Program-made: the position numbers and the translations under genes
Notes under the pieces: model-generated
Databases searched by the model: none
Told to the model about the DNA's origin: nothing
What the model saw: only the letters and a program-made list of their open reading frames with translations
NCBI GenBank assembly: GCA_002397155.1
Contig: DGZR01000055.1
Span: 4,330-26,439 of the forward strand
Origin: Firmicutes bacterium UBA4975
GTDB taxonomy: Bacteria > Bacillota > Proteinivoracia > UBA4975
DNA: 22,110 nt
Reading direction: 5' to 3'
Shown: piece by piece, positions 15,021 through 21,802 of the stretch
How the letters are laid out: the number at the start of each line of letters is the position of its first letter
How positions within the stretch are numbered: the stretch's first letter is position 1

Positions 15021-15806
15021 TTGCATTGGAAAAAGCTATTTTCTCCGAAATACATGCGCCTGCTTGCCCTGGGGCTTATCCTTCTTGGCAGTCTGCTCTT
15101 CTTGCTGCAAAGCCAGTACGGGTCCACCGAACTGGTGGCCTTTGGCCAGGTGCGGCCGGGAGCGGGGAAGACCGTGCAGTTTGACGTAATCGCCTCTGTG
15201 CCTGGCGACGGTCCCGGCGTCTACCAGGTCAGCCTTTCGGATACCCTGCGCAAAGCCCTGCGCCGACAGGGGGAGGACGCCGAATTCCTGGTGGTCCTCA
15301 ACCGGCGGGGAAAGAAAATGTTTTTTGAAAGGATTTATGTCCTGAGCCAGCCTGCAGAAGAGGCCCTCCAGGGGCCTAAGGACTATGCCGACCTCAGCCT
15401 GGCGGCCGGGGTCAGACCCGAACTGGTGGAAATGATCGGCCTTGACCGCTATGGCTACCAACTGGTGCCGCCAATCTGGGCCCGGCAAAAAATGCCCGAA
15501 GCGGGCAAGGTATACTACCAGGAGGGCACCTTTGAAGCGGTTAAAAAAATCCTGGACGGCGGCGGCGAATTTACCCCCAATCTCTACATCCTTGACGCAA
15601 AGTCCCGGATAGTCGGGGTCAGGCGGACCGGCCGCCGGCTGCTGACCTTTTCGGAAACCCTGCGCCTGGGGGCGTTGGTCTCTTACCTCCTTGCCTTGGT
15701 CGTCCCAGGAGTGGCCGTCATCGCCAGGGGGAGGGGGAAATTGGCTAGCTGGGGCAAGAGGATCTGGGACCAAGTTTCCAGACGGAGGCGTAAATCTGCC
15801 AACTGA
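15021..15806 (+). CDS. Hypothetical membrane protein with N- and C-terminal TM anchors
   Basis: I do not recognise this family. The 261-aa product has a basic N-terminus (HWKKLFSPKYMR), a membrane segment (about 13-30), a predicted extracytoplasmic region of about 190 residues, a second hydrophobic segment (about 218-238) and a very basic tail (RRRRKSAN). The middle part is mixed alpha/beta with no cysteines or recognisable catalytic motif. Start TTG 15021 has AGGGGAG (15006-15012) at 8 bases; the earlier GTG 15012 lies within that site. It follows sfsA by 116 bases in which I see no terminator, so it may be in the same transcript. Its last 124 bases overlap the tail of the minus-strand NUDIX gene, and the next plus-strand terminator is 540 bases downstream, antisense through that gene. 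Confidence 0.75.
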   Translation: MHWKKLFSPKYMRLLALGLILLGSLLFLLQSQYGSTELVAFGQVRPGAGKTVQFDVIASVPGDGPGVYQVSLSDTLRKALRRQGEDAEFLVVLNRRGKKMFFERIYVLSQPAEEALQGPKDYADLSLAAGVRPELVEMIGLDRYGYQLVPPIWARQKMPEAGKVYYQEGTFEAVKKILDGGGEFTPNLYILDAKSRIVGVRRTGRRLLTFSETLRLGALVSYLLALVVPGVAVIARGRGKLASWGKRIWDQVSRRRRKSAN

Positions 15807-16318
15807 GCCAAGGGGAGCCAACGAGCCCGCATTTTATCGGTTTCCCGCACCCGGGGCCGGTTTTCCACCGGCAGCAGGTAGTGAAGGCCCAGGTGAACTG
15901 ACCCCACGGAATTTGTGTCGTCATTGATCAGGCCCGCCAGCACGGGGGGCCTGTCCATTTCCACCCACATCTCTTCGCCCAGTTCACGGGCCAGTGCCCG
16001 GGAAATCGTGGCCGCCAGGTCGGCGCCTTTGTCGACGGGGTTTATGTGGCCTCCCACCCCCAAGGACAATTTGCCGTGGAGCCTGGCCTCACTTTGGGCC
16101 TTGGTCCTTTCCAAGACGAGGTACTCATCCCGGCAGATCAGGGTCACATAGGGAATCAACTGCTTGTAGCCGGAATCGTTTTCCGCCAGATCCCGATCAA
16201 TGAAGGAGTAAGTAGCAGCAGCCCCCAGGAAAGCGGCGACTTCCTCGGGGTTTTTTATGTACTCTTCTGTCGGCAAACTCAGGCGTTTGGTCTCCACGAC
16301 CAGGACTTTTTCTTTCAC
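15683..16318 (-). CDS. NUDIX hydrolase-family protein (COG4112-like)
   Basis: This 211-aa protein resembles the COG4112 predicted phosphoesterase branch of NUDIX proteins: VLVVETKRLSLP, FIDRDLAENDSGYKQLIPYVTLI, YLVLERTKAQSEARLHGKLSLGVGGHI and the NUDIX helix ISRALARELGEEM. The metal-binding RELxEE core is present, but the spacing from GGH is longer than in MutT, as is usual in this branch. The substrate is unknown (nucleoside diphosphate derivative by family). Start: GTG 16318 is 6 bases after GGAGGG (16325-16330); ATG 16324 directly abuts that site and is rejected. It has its own consensus promoter and a very short leader. Its 3' end overlaps the convergent plus-strand gene by 124 bases. Confidence 0.85.
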   Translation of the reverse strand: MKEKVLVVETKRLSLPTEEYIKNPEEVAAFLGAAATYSFIDRDLAENDSGYKQLIPYVTLICRDEYLVLERTKAQSEARLHGKLSLGVGGHINPVDKGADLAATISRALARELGEEMWVEMDRPPVLAGLINDDTNSVGSVHLGLHYLLPVENRPRVRETDKMRARWLPLAQLADLRLRLETWSQILLPQLANFPLPLAMTATPGTTKARR

Positions 16319-16340
16319 CGCCATCCCTCCTTTTGCCCAA

Positions 16341-16369
16341 ATGATATGCCAGTCCGCCGCCGCCGTCAA
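16341..16369 (-). promoter_or_regulatory. SigA promoter of the NUDIX gene
   Basis: On the minus strand TTGACG (16364-16369) and TATCAT (16341-16346) are separated by exactly 17 bases. The predicted transcription start is about 16334, giving a leader of about 16 bases that consists mainly of the ribosome binding site. The promoter lies inside the plus-strand terminator hairpin. Confidence 0.8.
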
Positions 16370-16386
16370 CCGGGCTGGCATTTTTT
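16346..16386 (+). terminator. Rho-independent terminator on the plus strand
   Basis: An 11-bp stem with one G-U pair (16346-16356 with 16371-16381, arms ATGCCAG/CTGGCAT) is followed by six T residues. The only upstream plus-strand gene is the one ending at 15806, so this would end a long 3' UTR antisense to the NUDIX gene, and insulate the L,D-transpeptidase gene that starts 44 bases later. Confidence 0.75.
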
Positions 16387-16429
16387 ATTGGGCCGGGGAA
16401 TAAGTTTTGTACAGATTGGGGGAGGGGAA

Positions 16430-17371
16430 ATGAAGCGGTGGCTCAATGTCCTATTGCTCTTGGCGCTCCTGGCGGTGACGATGGTCTTACTGCGGGACCA
16501 CTTTGTGCCCACGGGCCATGTCTGCCGGTACAATCGCAAGCTCTGTCTGCGGGATCCTCCCCTGGCCGGGGCGGATGTGGAAGAACTGCAGCTCAGGCTG
16601 CGGGAACTGGGCTTTTATCCCGGGGAGGCCCATGGGGTCTATGACGAACTGACGGCGGAGGGGGTAAAAAGGGCCCAGCTCTCCCTGGAGCTGGAACCGA
16701 GCGGCGTCGCCGAACTGTCCTTTTGGCCCCTGCTCTACCATGCCGAAGAGCGGACCCAGGGGGTGAACACCGAACCGCCCCCGGGAAAAGTGCACATAGA
16801 AATATACCTGGATAAACTAAAGCTGGTGGTCTTTTCCGACGGCCAGGAGTACGCTTCTTTTCCCATCGCTTCCGGCCGCCCGGCTACCCCTTCTCCAATG
16901 GGGGAGTGGCGGGTGACCCACAAAAACTACCGGCCAAACGATGCCTTTGGCACCCGCTGGATGCGCCTCAGCGTTCCCTGGGGGGGATACGGAGTTCACG
17001 GCACCAACGCCCCCTGGTCGGTGGGCCGGGTGGTCAGCCTGGGCTGCATCCGCATGTACAACCAGGACGTGGAACTGATCTACCCCTGGATTCCCCTGGG
17101 CACCTCCATCAAGATTACCGGGGACTACCAGGTCAAATTCCGCCTGCCCATGGCCCGGGGCCAGGTGGGCCAGGATGTGGTTTTGGTCCAGTGGGCTCTG
17201 CGGGGGGCGGGCTTCGATCCCGGCGAAGCCGGCGGCGTCTTTGACGCAGAAACCGAAAGGGCCGTCAAATCCCTGCAAAGGCTGTACGGTCTAGAGCCCA
17301 CCGGGATAGTGGATGAGTCGGTTTTTGCCTTTATCAACAGAGGGGAGGGTGAGGAATGGCCGCCAAAATAA
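16430..17371 (+). CDS. L,D-transpeptidase (YkuD) with two peptidoglycan-binding domains
   Basis: This 313-aa membrane-anchored or secreted cell-wall enzyme has an N-terminal anchor/signal (MKRWLNVLLLLALLAVTMVLL), a PG_binding_1 domain (about 45-95; LQLRLRELGFYPGEAHGVYDELT), a YkuD catalytic domain (about 112-222) and a second PG_binding_1 domain (about 240-305; VQWALRGAGFDPGEAGGVFDAET). The active site is intact: HGTNAPWSVGR...SLGCIRM, with His 190 and the nucleophile Cys 206. It would make 3-3 peptide cross-links or attach proteins in peptidoglycan; a role in spore cortex or coat is possible. Start ATG 16430 follows GGGGGAGGGG. Longer in-frame readings upstream run through the antisense NUDIX gene and are rejected. 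It overlaps the next gene by 16 bases. Confidence 0.92.
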   Translation: MKRWLNVLLLLALLAVTMVLLRDHFVPTGHVCRYNRKLCLRDPPLAGADVEELQLRLRELGFYPGEAHGVYDELTAEGVKRAQLSLELEPSGVAELSFWPLLYHAEERTQGVNTEPPPGKVHIEIYLDKLKLVVFSDGQEYASFPIASGRPATPSPMGEWRVTHKNYRPNDAFGTRWMRLSVPWGGYGVHGTNAPWSVGRVVSLGCIRMYNQDVELIYPWIPLGTSIKITGDYQVKFRLPMARGQVGQDVVLVQWALRGAGFDPGEAGGVFDAETERAVKSLQRLYGLEPTGIVDESVFAFINRGEGEEWPPK

Positions 17372-18558
17372 TTGCCCTGGTCCTTTGTCTTTTCCTCCTC
17401 AGTAGCTGTGGCTCTCAAGGGCCCCAGTCCCTGGACCCGGCAGTGCCCCTGGCAAAAGACAAAGTGTACATCATCGAGTACTGGGAGGCCCAGCCGCCCC
17501 CCGCCCTGGACCCCCGGCGGCAGTATCGAGCCGGGGTGGAAGAAATCGCCGCACAGTTTAATTTGGCCAATCCCGGAATCAACCTGCGGATACGCTGGCT
17601 GGACTGGGTGGAGGCGGAAGGAGAATTGGAAAAAGCCCTGCGGGAGGGCAATCCCCCCGACCTCTACGGCGATTGGCTGGGTTTGGCCCGCCGGGACCAT
17701 GTCCTCCAGGTGCCCGCCGCCTATTGGCTGGACCAAGAAGAATTGGCCGAGGCGGGGAAAAACCTGGTCGCCCACGAGGGCAAGCTCTGGGCTTGGCCCC
17801 GCTGGCTTTGGCCCCTGGGCCTCATCGCTTTGGAAAGCGAGAGCGGCCTTGGGCAGTCCCTCCCCATTCCCACGAGATGGGAGGAATTGGCCCACTGGCT
17901 GGAAAGCCGGGACCTGCGCCTGGCCATAAACGATTGGGAGGGGGAGTTTAGCGGCCAGGCCCTGCTGGCTTCGGCCGGCGGGGGTTGGGGCCGCTGGGGC
18001 GGCCAGGAGCTGAACCAGGTCTTTGCCGGCCTGGCTGCCCTGGTGGAGGGGGGCTTAGTCGCCGAGGAGCCCGCCTTTTTGGCCGACGCCCCGGACTGTC
18101 TGCTGGGCGGGACTGAGCCGGCTCTCTTGGCCTGGCTCTGGGAGAACCAGGAAAAGGAAGCCTTGCTGCTGCCCCTCCCCTCTGTGGGGCCGGACCGGTT
18201 TTACCCGATAGCCGGCGCCAGCCTCCTCCAGTTTCGCCAGGTCCGCTACAAGGGTGACGACCACAGCCGGGCGGCGGCTTTGGCCGCCCACTACCTGGCC
18301 CGGGAACAGGGAGAGCTGCCCCCCTTGGGGGCGGTCTCGGCCTGGGTCCAGGGGGCGCCCGGCGGGGAAACACCGGCCGGATACAAGGAGATCCTTTTGG
18401 CGGCCAGGGAAAAGGGGGTCCCCAGCCGGGCGGTGGACCGAAGGGGCCGCCGCGAGGAAGATGAAATGAGGACGGGGGCGGCCACCCTGCTGGCGGAATT
18501 TTGGGCCGGTCGGCTGGGGCCGGCCGAAATAGCCCAGGGCTTTGAGGACTTGCAGTAG
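17356..18558 (+). CDS. Solute-binding-protein-like lipoprotein
   Basis: This 400-aa lipoprotein has signal peptide MAAKIIALVLCLFLLSSC, with lipidated Cys 18. The mature part resembles a family 1 extracellular solute-binding protein (sugar-type): YIIEYWEAQPP, AGVEEIAAQFNLANPGINLRIRWLDW, the NPPDLYGDWLG lobe-crossing segment, GKLWAWPRWLWPLGLIAL, and WEELAHWLESRDLRLAIND. The sequence is rich in Trp, Gly and Ala and quite divergent. No permease or ATPase gene is next to it, and it overlaps the L,D-transpeptidase gene by 16 bases, so it may be a wall-associated ligand-binding or scaffold protein and not a transporter part. The start ATG 17356 is preceded by GGAGGGTGAGG. Confidence 0.78.
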   Translation: MAAKIIALVLCLFLLSSCGSQGPQSLDPAVPLAKDKVYIIEYWEAQPPPALDPRRQYRAGVEEIAAQFNLANPGINLRIRWLDWVEAEGELEKALREGNPPDLYGDWLGLARRDHVLQVPAAYWLDQEELAEAGKNLVAHEGKLWAWPRWLWPLGLIALESESGLGQSLPIPTRWEELAHWLESRDLRLAINDWEGEFSGQALLASAGGGWGRWGGQELNQVFAGLAALVEGGLVAEEPAFLADAPDCLLGGTEPALLAWLWENQEKEALLLPLPSVGPDRFYPIAGASLLQFRQVRYKGDDHSRAAALAAHYLAREQGELPPLGAVSAWVQGAPGGETPAGYKEILLAAREKGVPSRAVDRRGRREEDEMRTGAATLLAEFWAGRLGPAEIAQGFEDLQ

Positions 18559-18578
18559 AGGCAAAAGGGCATTATATG
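18550..18578 (+). promoter_or_regulatory. Weak promoter candidate for the cysteine desulfurase gene
   Basis: TTGCAG (18550-18555), a 17-base spacer and TATATG (18573-18578) overlap the end of the upstream gene. The match to consensus is partial; read-through from upstream is equally possible. Confidence 0.3.
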
Positions 18579-18611
18579 GTAGTATGAGAAAAAAAGATGG
18601 AGAGACCTGGA

Positions 18612-19760
18612 ATGGAAAAGGTATATTTGGACAACGCAGCTACCACGCCCTTGCACCCCGGAGTCCTGGCCGCGATGACCGAGGCTTTGAGCATGTACGC
18701 CAACCCTTCTTCCCTCCACGCTTTGGGCCTAGAAGCGGAAAAGATGGTGGAGGGGGCCCGGGCTGAGCTGGCCGACCTCCTGGAGGTCGCCCCGGAAAAC
18801 CTCGTCTTTACTTCGGGGGGGACCGAAGCCAACAACTTGGCGCTAAAGGGCTTTTTGGCCCGTTCCCAGCGGCGGGGGCTCTTGGTCACCTCGGAAATTG
18901 AGCACCCCTCGGTGCTGGAAGTGTTCGCCGAGCTAAAGAGCCAGGGGTGGGAGGTCTGCCGCCTGCCCGTGGATTCCCAGGGCCGGGTGCAGCTTTCGGC
19001 CCTGGAGGCTGCCCTAAAAAGACCGGTCCAGCTCGTCAGCTTGATGGCGGTGAACAATGAAACGGGCAGTATTCAGCCCTTGGCCCAAGCGGTGGACTTA
19101 GTCCGCGCCCGCCAGCCCCGGGCCGCGATTCATACCGACGCCGTTCAGGCCCTGGGCAAAATCCCCTTTGCCCCGGCCCGGCTGGGGGTGGATTTTGCAT
19201 CGGTCAGCGCCCACAAAATCCATGGCCCCAAGGGAGTCGGGGCCCTCTATCTCAGCCGGCGGGACCGGCTTTTTCCCTTGCTCCAGGGCGGGGGCCAGGA
19301 AGGGGGCCTGCGCTCCGGCACGGAAAATGTCCCGGGAATCGTGGGCTTTGGCCGGGCGGCCCGAGAGCTCCTGGCGGACCCGGAGGAAAAGAGGGCCCGG
19401 GTCGCCGCCCTGAGACAGCGCTTCTTAGCGGGAATCGAGGGCCTGCCCTGCCGGGTCATATCGCCCGGTGACGGGGCCCCCCACATCTTGGCCGTCTCCT
19501 TTCCTGGTTTTCGGGGGGAGGTGCTGCTCCAGGCCCTTTCCGGCCTGGGCGTTTACGTCTCTACCGGGGCGGCCTGTTCGGGCAAAAAAGGCGGGCTGAG
19601 CCAGGTGGCCCGGGCCATGGGGCTGGACCGGGAGGTGGCGGAAGGTCTGCTGCGCTTTAGTTTTTCCTGGCTGAATACTGAAGCCGAGATAGACTATGCC
19701 GGGGAAAGTGTGAAAAAAGTGCTGGCGGACTTGGCCTTTGTCCGGGGAAGGAGGAGCTGA
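18612..19760 (+). CDS. nifZ: Cysteine desulfurase, NifS/IscS family (NifZ-type ThiI partner)
   Basis: This is a cytosolic PLP enzyme of 382 aa that takes sulfur from L-cysteine as an enzyme-bound persulfide. Motifs are VYLDNAATTPLHP (N-terminal), FTSGGTEANNLALKG, TSEIEHPSVLE, AVNNETGSIQP, HTDAVQALGK, SAHKIHGPKG (PLP lysine K202), GGGQEGGLRSGTENV and the catalytic loop STGAACSGKKG (Cys 322). The short active-site loop is of the group that includes B. subtilis NifZ, which feeds ThiI for 4-thiouridine. Start ATG 18612 has GGAGAG 7 bases upstream and gives the canonical MEKVYLDNAATTP; ATG 18597 is in frame but has no site. The stop overlaps the thiI start (TGATG), strong evidence that the pair works together. 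Symbol by context. Confidence 0.9.
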   Translation: MEKVYLDNAATTPLHPGVLAAMTEALSMYANPSSLHALGLEAEKMVEGARAELADLLEVAPENLVFTSGGTEANNLALKGFLARSQRRGLLVTSEIEHPSVLEVFAELKSQGWEVCRLPVDSQGRVQLSALEAALKRPVQLVSLMAVNNETGSIQPLAQAVDLVRARQPRAAIHTDAVQALGKIPFAPARLGVDFASVSAHKIHGPKGVGALYLSRRDRLFPLLQGGGQEGGLRSGTENVPGIVGFGRAARELLADPEEKRARVAALRQRFLAGIEGLPCRVISPGDGAPHILAVSFPGFRGEVLLQALSGLGVYVSTGAACSGKKGGLSQVARAMGLDREVAEGLLRFSFSWLNTEAEIDYAGESVKKVLADLAFVRGRRS

Positions 19761-20932
19761 TGGACTACAAAAAAATCTTGCTGCGCTTCGGGGAGGTAGG
19801 CCTGAAGGGGAAAAATCGGGCCTTCTTTATCCGGGCCTTGGCTGCTAATGTAAGGCGGGCCCTGGCCCCCCTGGGTTCGGGCTTTTCGGTCAGCACTCCC
19901 TACGGCCGGATCTTTGTCGACCTGCCCGGCCCGGATTGCCTGGAGGCGGTCATTCCGGCCCTGGGCCGGGTCTTTGGCCTGGTCTCTTACAGCCCGGTGG
20001 CCCAGGCCGAGCTGACGATGGAAGGGATTCAAGCCGCCGCTTTGGAAGAGCTGCGGGCGGGGGGCCTGCCCCAGACTTTTCGCGTATCCGCCCGGCGCTC
20101 CCTAAAAAGCTTTGCCCTGAATTCGATGGAGATCAACCGGGAGCTGGGGGGCTTTTTACTGGAGAACTGCCCCGGGCTGCAGGTCGACCTCCATCAGCCT
20201 CAGCGGGTCGTCAATGTTGAAGTGCGGCCGGAAGGGGCCTACGTCTTTTCTCGGGTCTATCCCGGGGCCGGCGGCTTGCCGGTGGGAGTTACCGGCAAGG
20301 GAGTGCTCCTCCTTTCCGGCGGCATCGACAGCCCGGTGGCGGGCTGGCTGGCCATGAAGAGGGGAATCGCCTTGGAGGCCCTGTACTTCGATACCCCGCC
20401 CTTTACCTCGCCCCGAGCCCTGGCCAAGGTAGAAAAGTTAGCGAAGATCCTGGCCCAGTGGGCGCCCGTCAACCTCCACGTAGTGAATTTTACTCCGGTG
20501 CAGCGTTCCCTGCTGGAGCGGGTACCCGAGGACCTGACCATAACGGTGATGCGCCGCTTCATGTTCCGGGTAGCCCAAGCCCTGGCTCGCCGGGAAGGGG
20601 CTTTGGCCCTCATCACCGGCGAGAGCGCGGGCCAAGTGGCCAGCCAGACCCTGGAGAGCATGCTGGTCATAAATGAGGTGGTGTCCCTGCCGGTGCTGCG
20701 CCCGGTGGTGGCCCTGGACAAGGTGGAGATAATGGACCAGGCCCGGAAGATCGGGACCTACGACGTCTCAATTGAGCCTTTTCCCGATTGCTGCGCCCTC
20801 TTCGTCTCCCCCCACCCCAAGACCCGTCCCACCCTGGCCCAGGCGGCCAGAGCAGAAGAAAGCCTGGATGTGCAGGACCTGGTGGCCCAGGCCTTGGCCG
20901 GCCTCGAAACCCGTCTGATTAAAAGCCCATAA
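19760..20932 (+). CDS. thiI: tRNA 4-thiouridine synthase ThiI, without rhodanese domain
   Basis: This is a 390-aa enzyme that adenylates and thiolates U8 in tRNA (4-thiouridine), and in many bacteria supplies sulfur to ThiS for thiamin. Order: N-terminal ferredoxin-like region (KILLRFGEVGLKGKNRAFF), THUMP domain (about 60-165), PP-loop ATPase with SGGIDSPVAG (186-195), and the conserved EPFPDCCALF (C344, C345) followed by PKTRPTL. It stops after the ATPase domain; the C-terminal rhodanese domain of E. coli ThiI is absent, as in Bacillus, so the persulfide must come directly from the adjacent cysteine desulfurase. Start ATG 19760 is translationally coupled (TGATG), with AGGAGG upstream. No thiamin genes are in the window. 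Confidence 0.95.
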   Translation: MDYKKILLRFGEVGLKGKNRAFFIRALAANVRRALAPLGSGFSVSTPYGRIFVDLPGPDCLEAVIPALGRVFGLVSYSPVAQAELTMEGIQAAALEELRAGGLPQTFRVSARRSLKSFALNSMEINRELGGFLLENCPGLQVDLHQPQRVVNVEVRPEGAYVFSRVYPGAGGLPVGVTGKGVLLLSGGIDSPVAGWLAMKRGIALEALYFDTPPFTSPRALAKVEKLAKILAQWAPVNLHVVNFTPVQRSLLERVPEDLTITVMRRFMFRVAQALARREGALALITGESAGQVASQTLESMLVINEVVSLPVLRPVVALDKVEIMDQARKIGTYDVSIEPFPDCCALFVSPHPKTRPTLAQAARAEESLDVQDLVAQALAGLETRLIKSP

Positions 20933-20947
20933 GTCCTCCCTCCCGTA

Positions 20948-20976
20948 TTGTAAAAGGGCTGACGCCTTGGTATAAT
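20948..20976 (+). promoter_or_regulatory. SigA promoter of the rubredoxin gene
   Basis: TTGTAA (20948-20953) and a perfect TATAAT (20971-20976) are separated by 17 bases, 45 bases upstream of the rubredoxin start. The rubredoxin therefore has its own transcript. Confidence 0.8.
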
Positions 20977-21020
20977 TTGCATAATCTCAAACCAGCTTTT
21001 ATGAGGAGGGAGGTGTGTAG

Positions 21021-21158
21021 ATGAGCAAGTGGCGCTGTACTGTCTGTGAGTATATATACGATCCCGACCTAGAGGGCGGAATCGCCTTTGAAGACCTGCC
21101 CGACGATTGGGAGTGCCCCGAATGCGGTGTGAGCAAGGACTTTTTTGAAGAAATCTAA
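21021..21158 (+). CDS. Rubredoxin, short 45-residue form
   Basis: This small cytosolic iron protein transfers single electrons, typically to oxygen- or superoxide-detoxifying enzymes in anaerobes. The 45 residues begin MSKWRCTVCEYIYDPD and carry the four iron ligands in C6-x2-C9 and C32-x2-C35 (ECPECGVSKDFF). The conserved Tyr 11, Tyr 13, Trp 30 and Phe residues of the core are present. It is about seven residues shorter than usual, missing part of the loop between YDPD and FEDLPDDW, like the 45-residue rubredoxin of Desulfovibrio desulfuricans. GGAGGGAGGTG lies 6 bases before ATG 21021. It is a single-gene unit with its own promoter and terminator. Confidence 0.95.
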   Translation: MSKWRCTVCEYIYDPDLEGGIAFEDLPDDWECPECGVSKDFFEEI

Positions 21159-21164
21159 GTATGT

Positions 21165-21195
21165 AAAAAGAGGGTGCTCGCCACACCCTCTTTTT
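21165..21195. terminator. Bidirectional terminator between rubredoxin and cotF-like gene
   Basis: A perfect 12-bp stem (21165-21176 with 21184-21195, AAAAAGAGGGTG and its complement) with a 7-base loop lies between convergent genes. The T-run on each strand is built into the arms, so it can end both the rubredoxin and the spore-coat transcripts. Confidence 0.9.
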
Positions 21196-21199
21196 CACT

Positions 21200-21472
21200 C
21201 TATTGTTGGGAACTGAATTTTTGCCAGGCCTGATTTACCTCCTGATTGGGGGCGGCTGGGGTCATGTAGAGGCCCCGGCGCTGCATCACCGAAAAAAGGT
21301 CTTGGTGCAATTGGTAGGTGTCCAGGAGGATGTTGCGAAAATCGTCCCGGATGGCAGTGGTGCTCGATTCGGTGGTTGCGGTGTTGTAGAGGCCGGCTAA
21401 GTATTTTTGGCAGGACAGGGAGTCCTCCAGTATGTTGCTTGCGGTCCAGCAAACGTTAGAGTTAGTTGTCAT
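21200..21472 (-). CDS. CotF-family spore coat protein
   Basis: This 90-aa protein has the CotF-type helical signature: ILEDSLSCQKYLAGLYNTATTESSTTAIRDDF (helix pair) and LLDTYQLHQDLFSVMQRRGLY, a ferritin-like half-bundle. Proteins of this group are deposited in the spore coat or are otherwise sporulation-associated. ATG 21472 has AGGAGGG 4-5 bases upstream. It lies 8 bases after the related small gene on the same strand, so the pair is an operon. An overlapping reading in another frame (21195-21452) lacks family similarity and is a shadow. A sporulation sigma promoter would be expected. Confidence 0.88.
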   Translation of the reverse strand: MTTNSNVCWTASNILEDSLSCQKYLAGLYNTATTESSTTAIRDDFRNILLDTYQLHQDLFSVMQRRGLYMTPAAPNQEVNQAWQKFSSQQ

Positions 21473-21480
21473 TTTCCCTC

Positions 21481-21684
21481 CTATTGGACCCCGCTGCTGC
21501 TCTGTAAATGCCTCAGCAGTGTGTTATAATGTTGTTGGTGTTTGTTTGCCATGTTCATACAAACCTCTTGAATTTCCGGGTCCTGGGATTCGGAGCTGAA
21601 GAAATTGCACTTGTGGACGGCCAGTTGCTCTGCCTTGAGGCAGTCCTCCAGGTACTGCAATTCTTTGTGGGTCATTCCTGGCAT
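21481..21684 (-). CDS. Small CotF-operon protein, spore coat-like
   Basis: This 67-aa, mostly helical protein (THKELQYLEDCLKAEQLAVHKCNFF, then ESQDPEIQEVCMNMANKHQQHYNTLLRHL) resembles the N-terminal helical hairpin of coat/ferritin-like proteins commonly encoded beside cotF in spore-forming Clostridia. Three cysteines and several histidines might allow cross-linking or metal binding, but no function is established. Start ATG 21684 has AGGAGG at 7 bases; ATG 21675 is a weaker alternative. It is the first gene of the minus-strand two-gene operon; a TATAAT at 21743-21748 (complement) may be its -10, with no clear -35. Confidence 0.8.
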   Translation of the reverse strand: MPGMTHKELQYLEDCLKAEQLAVHKCNFFSSESQDPEIQEVCMNMANKHQQHYNTLLRHLQSSSGVQ

Positions 21685-21771
21685 GTATGCGCCTCCTAAA
21701 TTTGTATTTTGGTCCTATTTAGTTTGGGGCTAGAAGAGATAAATTATACTAGCTGGATTTCCGGGGGTTTG

Positions 21772-21780
21772 TGGTATACT
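21772..21780 (+). promoter_or_regulatory. Extended -10 promoter candidate for the last gene
   Basis: TGGTATACT (21772-21780) is an extended -10 element (TG-n-TATACT) 22 bases before the start of the last plus-strand gene. There is no good -35, which extended -10 promoters often lack. Confidence 0.45.
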
Positions 21781-21802
21781 TTACCCAAATGAGGTGAGCT
21801 TC

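Noticed and set aside
15036..15821. 261-codon open frame on the minus strand
   Set aside because: It is a shadow of the plus-strand membrane-protein gene, which has a ribosome binding site and clear TM segments.
16322..16324. ATG as the start of the NUDIX gene
   Set aside because: It directly abuts the GGAGGG site, leaving no spacing; GTG 16318 is at 6 bases.
16046..16429. N-terminal extension of the L,D-transpeptidase frame
   Set aside because: It would run through the antisense NUDIX gene and the terminator, and would bury the signal anchor. ATG 16430 has a strong ribosome binding site.
17125..17895. 256-codon open frame on the minus strand
   Set aside because: It is antisense to the transpeptidase and the lipoprotein genes and has no recognisable content.
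21195..21452. Alternative minus-strand frame over the cotF-like gene
   Set aside because: The frame 21200-21472 carries the CotF family pattern and the ribosome binding site; this one has neither.
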